From the NCBI GenBank assembly GCA_000436475.1, contig FR886136.1, positions 1-9,138 of the forward strand: DNA of 9,138 nt, read 5' to 3'. The first letter of the stretch is position 1; every line of letters begins with the position of its first letter. Made by a program: the position numbers and the translations under genes. Source of the stretch: Eubacterium sp. CAG:248. GTDB lineage: Bacteria > Bacillota > Clostridia > Lachnospirales > Lachnospiraceae. The notes under the pieces are model-generated. The model worked only from the letters and a program-made list of their open reading frames with translations. It searched no databases and was not told the origin of the DNA. Of the stretch, positions 6,693 to 9,138 are shown one piece after another.

Positions 6693-7509
6693 AAACTCCT
6701 ACTTCCAGATACTTATCAGTATCTTCTACGTATTTTTCCAATATTTCCTTTTCTGTACCATCATCATGCATATTGATAAGTATATCTGTGAGTCTTCTAT
6801 CTATGCCACGTGTATCATTTTTATCAAATGCAACGCCAAGACCAACTGTATCTAATGATTCCTCAAGTATTCTGAACTGCATATTATAATCCTTCATATA
6901 CTGATTTATGATAACCTCATTTACAGCAAGAGCATCAGCGTATCCTTTACTCAACATAGGATATGTAAGCTCCCTGTTTTTCATGGACAATAGCGAACGT
7001 ATCCTTGGTATTTTGCTGTCTGCCATGTTAAGAAACATCTCCTCAGGCTTACTTGCTGCCTGTACAGCTACAGTTTTATCCAAAAGGTCTTCTATCGTAT
7101 ATATATCACTGTCTTTATTAACTGCAATTACTATACGACTTTTCATATATGGTCCTGCCCATCTGTACTTATCTTCTCTTCCATTCATGCTAAAGCTTCC
7201 CCATACACAATCTATAGTATGACTTGATAAAAGTTCCTGCTTATCATCCCAGTTTATATTTACAAACACTGCTTTATATCCCATCCTTCTGAATGCCTCT
7301 GTAGCAAGCTCCACATCTATACCTGTCGGATTACCATCAGAATCCACATAATTAAAAGGCGGCTGAATATCACTTCCGATTATAATTTCCTTAAGCTGCA
7401 CACCTTCATTTGCATTAACATCATACTGATTATCCCTACATCCACACAGTACAGCTATAAACATATATATAATAAAGCTGATTGATATCTTTCTTTTTAT
7501 ATTGTTCAT
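6685..7509 (-). CDS. Solute-binding lipoprotein (SBP_bac_3 type), probable sensor partner of the kinase
   Basis: This 274-residue protein has a Lys/Arg-rich start, a hydrophobic stretch and lipobox LCGC with lipidation at C24. A family 3 solute-binding domain follows from about residue 40: IIIGSDIQPPFNYVDSDGNP, GIDVELATEAFRRMGY, DCVWGSFSMNGRED, WAGPYMKSRIVIAVN, and C-terminal VGLGVAFDKND. Relatives bind polar amino acids or small polar solutes. No permease or ATPase gene of that type is nearby. Instead the stop overlaps the start of the hybrid kinase by 8 nt, suggesting that it presents its ligand to the kinase sensor domain. The ATG at 7509 is preferred because AAGG lies about 9 nt upstream; a GTG at 7518 would abut that site directly. 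A promoter with a Spo0A box lies upstream. Confidence 0.88.
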   Translation of the reverse strand: MNNIKRKISISFIIYMFIAVLCGCRDNQYDVNANEGVQLKEIIIGSDIQPPFNYVDSDGNPTGIDVELATEAFRRMGYKAVFVNINWDDKQELLSSHTIDCVWGSFSMNGREDKYRWAGPYMKSRIVIAVNKDSDIYTIEDLLDKTVAVQAASKPEEMFLNMADSKIPRIRSLLSMKNRELTYPMLSKGYADALAVNEVIINQYMKDYNMQFRILEESLDTVGLGVAFDKNDTRGIDRRLTDILINMHDDGTEKEILEKYVEDTDKYLEVGVYE

Positions 7510-7597
7510 CTTTCTCACCCTTCTTAGCCTTTATCCCACTCTTTTAATAATAAGCTCCTTAGTAAATCTCATTACACCAAAGGAAATATTTACAATA

Positions 7598-7632
7598 TTT
7601 ATACCACTAGTTAATAGTCATATTTTGTCGAA
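7598..7632 (-). promoter_or_regulatory. Candidate Spo0A-dependent promoter of the sensor operon
   Basis: On the minus strand TCGACA (7631-7626) lies inside a Spo0A box. It is followed after exactly 22 nt by TATAAA (7603-7598), which is preceded by TG as in an extended -10. A 22-nt spacer with a 0A box over the -35 is the arrangement known for the Spo0A-activated spoIIG promoter of Bacillus subtilis. Transcription would start near 7591, about 80 nt before the lipoprotein gene. Confidence 0.45.
7624..7632 (+). promoter_or_regulatory. Spo0A box 1
   Basis: TTTGTCGAA, within TTTTGTCGAAAAA, matches the classic 0A box core TGTCGAA and its T-rich and A-rich flanks. It lies in the intergenic region between two divergent genes. 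A second copy in inverted orientation is at 7716-7724. Confidence 0.7.
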
Positions 7633-7715
7633 AAAGGAATAAGTGATACATTTTAATATTTATATAACTTTATAAAATATACTTAAAATATATGTTAAAA
7701 TTATGCCATTAAATG

Positions 7716-7724
7716 TTCGACAAA
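7716..7724 (-). promoter_or_regulatory. Spo0A box 2
   Basis: The plus strand TTCGACAAA is the exact reverse complement of box 1, so the minus strand carries TTTGTCGAA. It covers the -35 hexamer of the rightward promoter, a position used by phosphorylated Spo0A to activate sigma-A promoters; repression is also possible. Confidence 0.65.
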
Positions 7725-7745
7725 GCATAAAATGTATGCTATGAT
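7717..7745 (+). promoter_or_regulatory. Candidate promoter of the secreted-protein gene, with internal dyad
   Basis: TCGACA (7717-7722, 5 of 6 to consensus) and TATGAT (7740-7745, 5 of 6) are separated by the ideal 17 nt. The spacer contains AGCATA (7724-7729) and TATGCT (7735-7740), a perfect 6-bp dyad with a 5-nt centre that could be a further operator. Transcription would begin near 7752. Confidence 0.6.
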
Positions 7746-7774
7746 ACATAAAAATCAAGAAAGGAGTACTCAAA

Positions 7775-8251
7775 GTGATGAAAAAAAGAACATTGCGACT
7801 TATTAATTACATATTTATAATCGCTGTTCTTTTGGGAACTATGTACCTCGATAAAGTACAGGCTTATTCCTGTGACCTTTTTAATGAGAATATTTTTTCT
7901 GACACATCATACTCATATAGTTGTGAAAGTACTCCAGATGCCAGTTTTAATTCAAATATCAGATACAATCATGAATGCAGGGTTTTTGCTACACCAGAGC
8001 CTTCTATAGATGATTCAAGACCTTGCACCACACAGATGTTAGGTAATCCTAACTCAAATATATCAGAAAGCATAAATATAAGAACAGGCATACGCTATTC
8101 TGCAAGAATTAATGCTATGCTTATATCAGCTTATTACAATGCTGATAATAACCATGAGCATTATTTTACATATAACAGATCTACGGAAAATCTTTTTTCC
8201 ATCCTGACGGTTGTCGTCGATTATATCCACAATATGGACGGTGAAAAATAG
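7775..8251 (+). CDS. Unrecognised small secreted protein with four cysteines
   Basis: I do not recognise this 158-residue protein. It has a clear signal peptide: basic start MMKKRTLR, hydrophobic core (about 10-24) and an AxA-like site VQA before Y31. The mature part of about 128 residues is rich in Ser, Asn and Tyr and has cysteines at 33, 50, 68 and 84, evenly spaced by 16 to 18 residues, which could form disulfides outside the cell. The C-terminal half has no cysteine and ends in a moderately hydrophobic segment (ENLFSILTVVVDYIH). There is no lipobox, LPXTG motif or second membrane helix. GGAG (7763-7766) is 8 nt before the GTG at 7775; the ATG at 7778 is the alternative start. A Spo0A-box promoter lies directly upstream. 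Confidence 0.75.
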   Translation: MMKKRTLRLINYIFIIAVLLGTMYLDKVQAYSCDLFNENIFSDTSYSYSCESTPDASFNSNIRYNHECRVFATPEPSIDDSRPCTTQMLGNPNSNISESINIRTGIRYSARINAMLISAYYNADNNHEHYFTYNRSTENLFSILTVVVDYIHNMDGEK

Positions 8252-8354
8252 GCTGATTCTCTTTTTATGATGATGTCAATATTTTATGTTTAGTGCGGAC
8301 AACTAAAAAGCTAAACTAAAAATGTACAAAAAATATGTATAGAAAAGAGGATTA

Positions 8355-8379
8355 GTGTGAAAAATAAGATTTTTCACAC
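8355..8379 (+). promoter_or_regulatory. Perfect 10-bp inverted repeat before the first 47-aa gene
   Basis: GTGTGAAAAA (8355-8364) and TTTTTCACAC (8370-8379) are perfect reverse complements around a 5-nt centre TAAGA. The repeat ends 8 nt before the GGAGG of the next gene. It could be a repressor operator or an mRNA hairpin in the leader. A weaker dyad GTTTAG/CTAAAC lies at 8288-8293 and 8311-8316. I could not define a convincing promoter in 8252-8354. Confidence 0.6.
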
Positions 8380-8398
8380 GCAAGAATGGAGGATTATT

Positions 8399-8542
8399 AT
8401 GAACATATTAACATATATAGCTATCGCTATTGGTGGATTTGTAGCTATAGGTTCTACACTTAGTATTACACTTGGAATTTTCGGAACAATCATCTATAAA
8501 ATCATACGCTCAGCTAAATATAAGATATCTTTATTTGACTAA
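8399..8542 (+). CDS. Unrecognised 47-residue membrane peptide
   Basis: The peptide is almost entirely hydrophobic from residue 3 to about 35 (ILTYIAIAIGGFVAIGSTL, then SITLGIFGTIIYKII). This is long enough for one long helix or a helical hairpin with a Gly/Ser turn. A basic tail, RSAKYKISLFD, probably faces the cytoplasm. The ATG at 8399 is supported by GGAGG (8388-8392) with 6 nt spacing; the frame is open further upstream from a GTG at 8357, but that would place the hairpin and ribosome site inside the gene. It contains no cysteine. Small membrane subunits, type I toxins and regulatory membrane peptides all look like this, so no function is assigned. Confidence 0.7.
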   Translation: MNILTYIAIAIGGFVAIGSTLSITLGIFGTIIYKIIRSAKYKISLFD

Positions 8543-8569
8543 TTGATGCAGATTTAACTAATTATTGTG

Positions 8570-8656
8570 TTGCAGGCTGTGATTATAAACAACTGGCATA
8601 TAAAGAATAATCAGTTAATAATGCAGCGCTATTGTGCATATTTTTACAGCCTGCGG
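8570..8656 (+). promoter_or_regulatory. Potential three-way-junction RNA before the second 47-aa gene
   Basis: GCAGGCTGT (8572-8580) and ACAGCCTGC (8646-8654) are perfect reverse complements. With flanking G-U and A-U pairs the helix spans 8570-8582 and 8644-8656. The interior offers two more hairpins: AACTG/CAGTT (8591-8595, 8612-8616) and ATGCA/TGCAT (8621-8625, 8635-8639). The basal helix ends 3 nt before the GGAG (8660-8663) of the next gene, so folding could affect its translation. I do not recognise a known riboswitch family; pairing was judged by eye. Confidence 0.45.
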
Positions 8657-8668
8657 AATGGAGTTTAT

Positions 8669-8812
8669 ATGGCAGGAAATATAACTGTTGCTATTGTTAT
8701 AATACTTATTATCGGTGGAATTATATTTGGCTGCTGGGTCGACAGGGCTGATACTAAGATAGCCGACAGGAAAAATGAGGCAGCTTCTGATAAGCAGACG
8801 GCTGGTAAATAA
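8669..8812 (+). CDS. Unrecognised 47-residue single-pass membrane peptide
   Basis: The peptide has one transmembrane helix (about residues 5-21, ITVAIVIILIIGGIIFG), a single cysteine at its border (GCW) and a highly charged C-terminal half, VDRADTKIADRKNEAASDK. The ATG at 8669 has GGAG (8660-8663) 5 nt upstream; an open frame reaches back to a GTG at 8567, but that segment overlaps the predicted RNA fold and has no good ribosome site. It lies 126 nt after the other 47-residue peptide and may share its transcript. No family is recognised. Confidence 0.68.
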   Translation: MAGNITVAIVIILIIGGIIFGCWVDRADTKIADRKNEAASDKQTAGK

Positions 8813-8826
8813 CAGATATTAATACT

Positions 8827-8919
8827 GGGTATCGCAGAAAAATATTATTTATATAGCATACAATTAATTGTTATATCAGTTAATATGTATACTATATAAA
8901 TGAATTTCCTGCGATGCCC
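8827..8919. repeat. 93-nt near-palindrome (long hairpin), possible terminator or miniature element
   Basis: GGGTATCGCAG (8827-8837) pairs with CTGCGATGCCC (8909-8919) with one G-U. ATTTATATAG (8847-8856) pairs with CTATATAAAT (8892-8901), and ATAC-type and ATTAA/TTAAT pairs continue to a small loop near 8871-8876. Thus nearly the whole 93 nt folds into one stem with GC-rich ends and an AT-rich middle. TTATCCTTATTTT follows on the plus strand, so it may end the rightward transcript, but it is far longer than an ordinary terminator. No obvious target-site duplication is visible. Confidence 0.6.
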
Positions 8920-9010
8920 TTATCCTTATTTTATTAATGTTCTTTGTATACACTACAGTACATAGTGACATCGCCACTTAATAAGTTATATACATTATTG
9001 ATATTTTTAC

Positions 9011-9121
9011 TTAATTATTAACAGTTTTACGCATCTGACGTCTGGCTTTTATTTTTCCAAGCATACTTCGTGTTCTTGGTCTTGATGGAAGTGTTGGATT
9101 CTTTAAGGTTTCGCTTGAATC
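9011..9121 (-). pseudogene. Coding-like C-terminal tail behind a stop codon
   Basis: On the minus strand a 36-codon frame runs from 9121 to a TAA at 9011-9013. It encodes a basic tail (ETLKNPTLPSRPRTRSMLG, then KIKARRQMRKTVNN) with codon use like the neighbouring genes. A TAA stands directly before it in frame (9124-9122) and it lacks a start codon before the internal ATG. It may be the end of a gene broken by a frameshift or nonsense change whose body lies beyond the window, or a chance frame. A competing frame open to the window edge has GC-rich third positions unlike the local genes. Confidence 0.25.
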
Positions 9122-9138
9122 TTAGCTTTCTCCTTGGT

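Noticed and set aside
8567..8668. Upstream GTG start extending the second 47-residue peptide
   Set aside because: The extension overlaps the inverted-repeat RNA, lacks a ribosome site, and the ATG at 8669 has a good GGAG.
1..9138. CRISPR array, insertion sequence or prophage
   Set aside because: No regularly spaced repeats, transposase, integrase or phage structural gene is visible on either strand.

Overview
The window is AT-rich DNA, roughly two-thirds A+T by eye, with strong GGAGG-type ribosome binding sites, two consensus Spo0A boxes and lipoprotein-type substrate-binding proteins. Together these point to a low-GC Firmicute of the class Clostridia, most likely a Lachnospiraceae-type gut or rumen anaerobe. 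The taxon is an inference; no rRNA gene is present. I see no insertion sequence, integrase, CRISPR array or phage gene.

Left part, positions 1 to 7509, is all on the minus strand and so is read right to left. A predicted lipoprotein with an amino-acid-type binding domain overlaps by 8 nt a 756-residue hybrid histidine kinase; this looks like a split sensor system. Next comes a CsoR/RcnR-family metal-responsive repressor with an H-C-H-C residue fingerprint. Below it lies an iron-complex/corrinoid-type ABC importer (FecCD-like permease, ATPase, lipoprotein binding protein), followed by a small SAM-dependent methyltransferase. A truncated tRNA-Leu sits at the left edge. The 161 nt between repressor and permease hold a G-tract resembling CsoR-family operators, a candidate promoter and a potentially folded mRNA leader. 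A reasonable working model is metal- or cofactor-controlled expression of a high-affinity uptake system.

The divergent intergenic region, about 7510 to 7774, contains two copies of the 9-bp Spo0A box in inverted orientation. Each overlaps the -35 area of an outward-facing candidate promoter. One promoter drives the split sensor operon leftward; the other drives an unrecognised secreted protein rightward.

Right part, positions 7775 to 9010, is on the plus strand. It holds three unrecognised small genes: a 158-residue secreted protein with four cysteines and two 47-residue membrane peptides. These are separated by three conspicuous inverted-repeat elements: a perfect 10-bp hairpin, a possible three-way-junction RNA just before a ribosome binding site, and a 93-nt near-palindrome. 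This small cluster is the least explained and most novel-looking part of the window. At the far right edge is a short minus-strand coding-like tail behind a stop codon.
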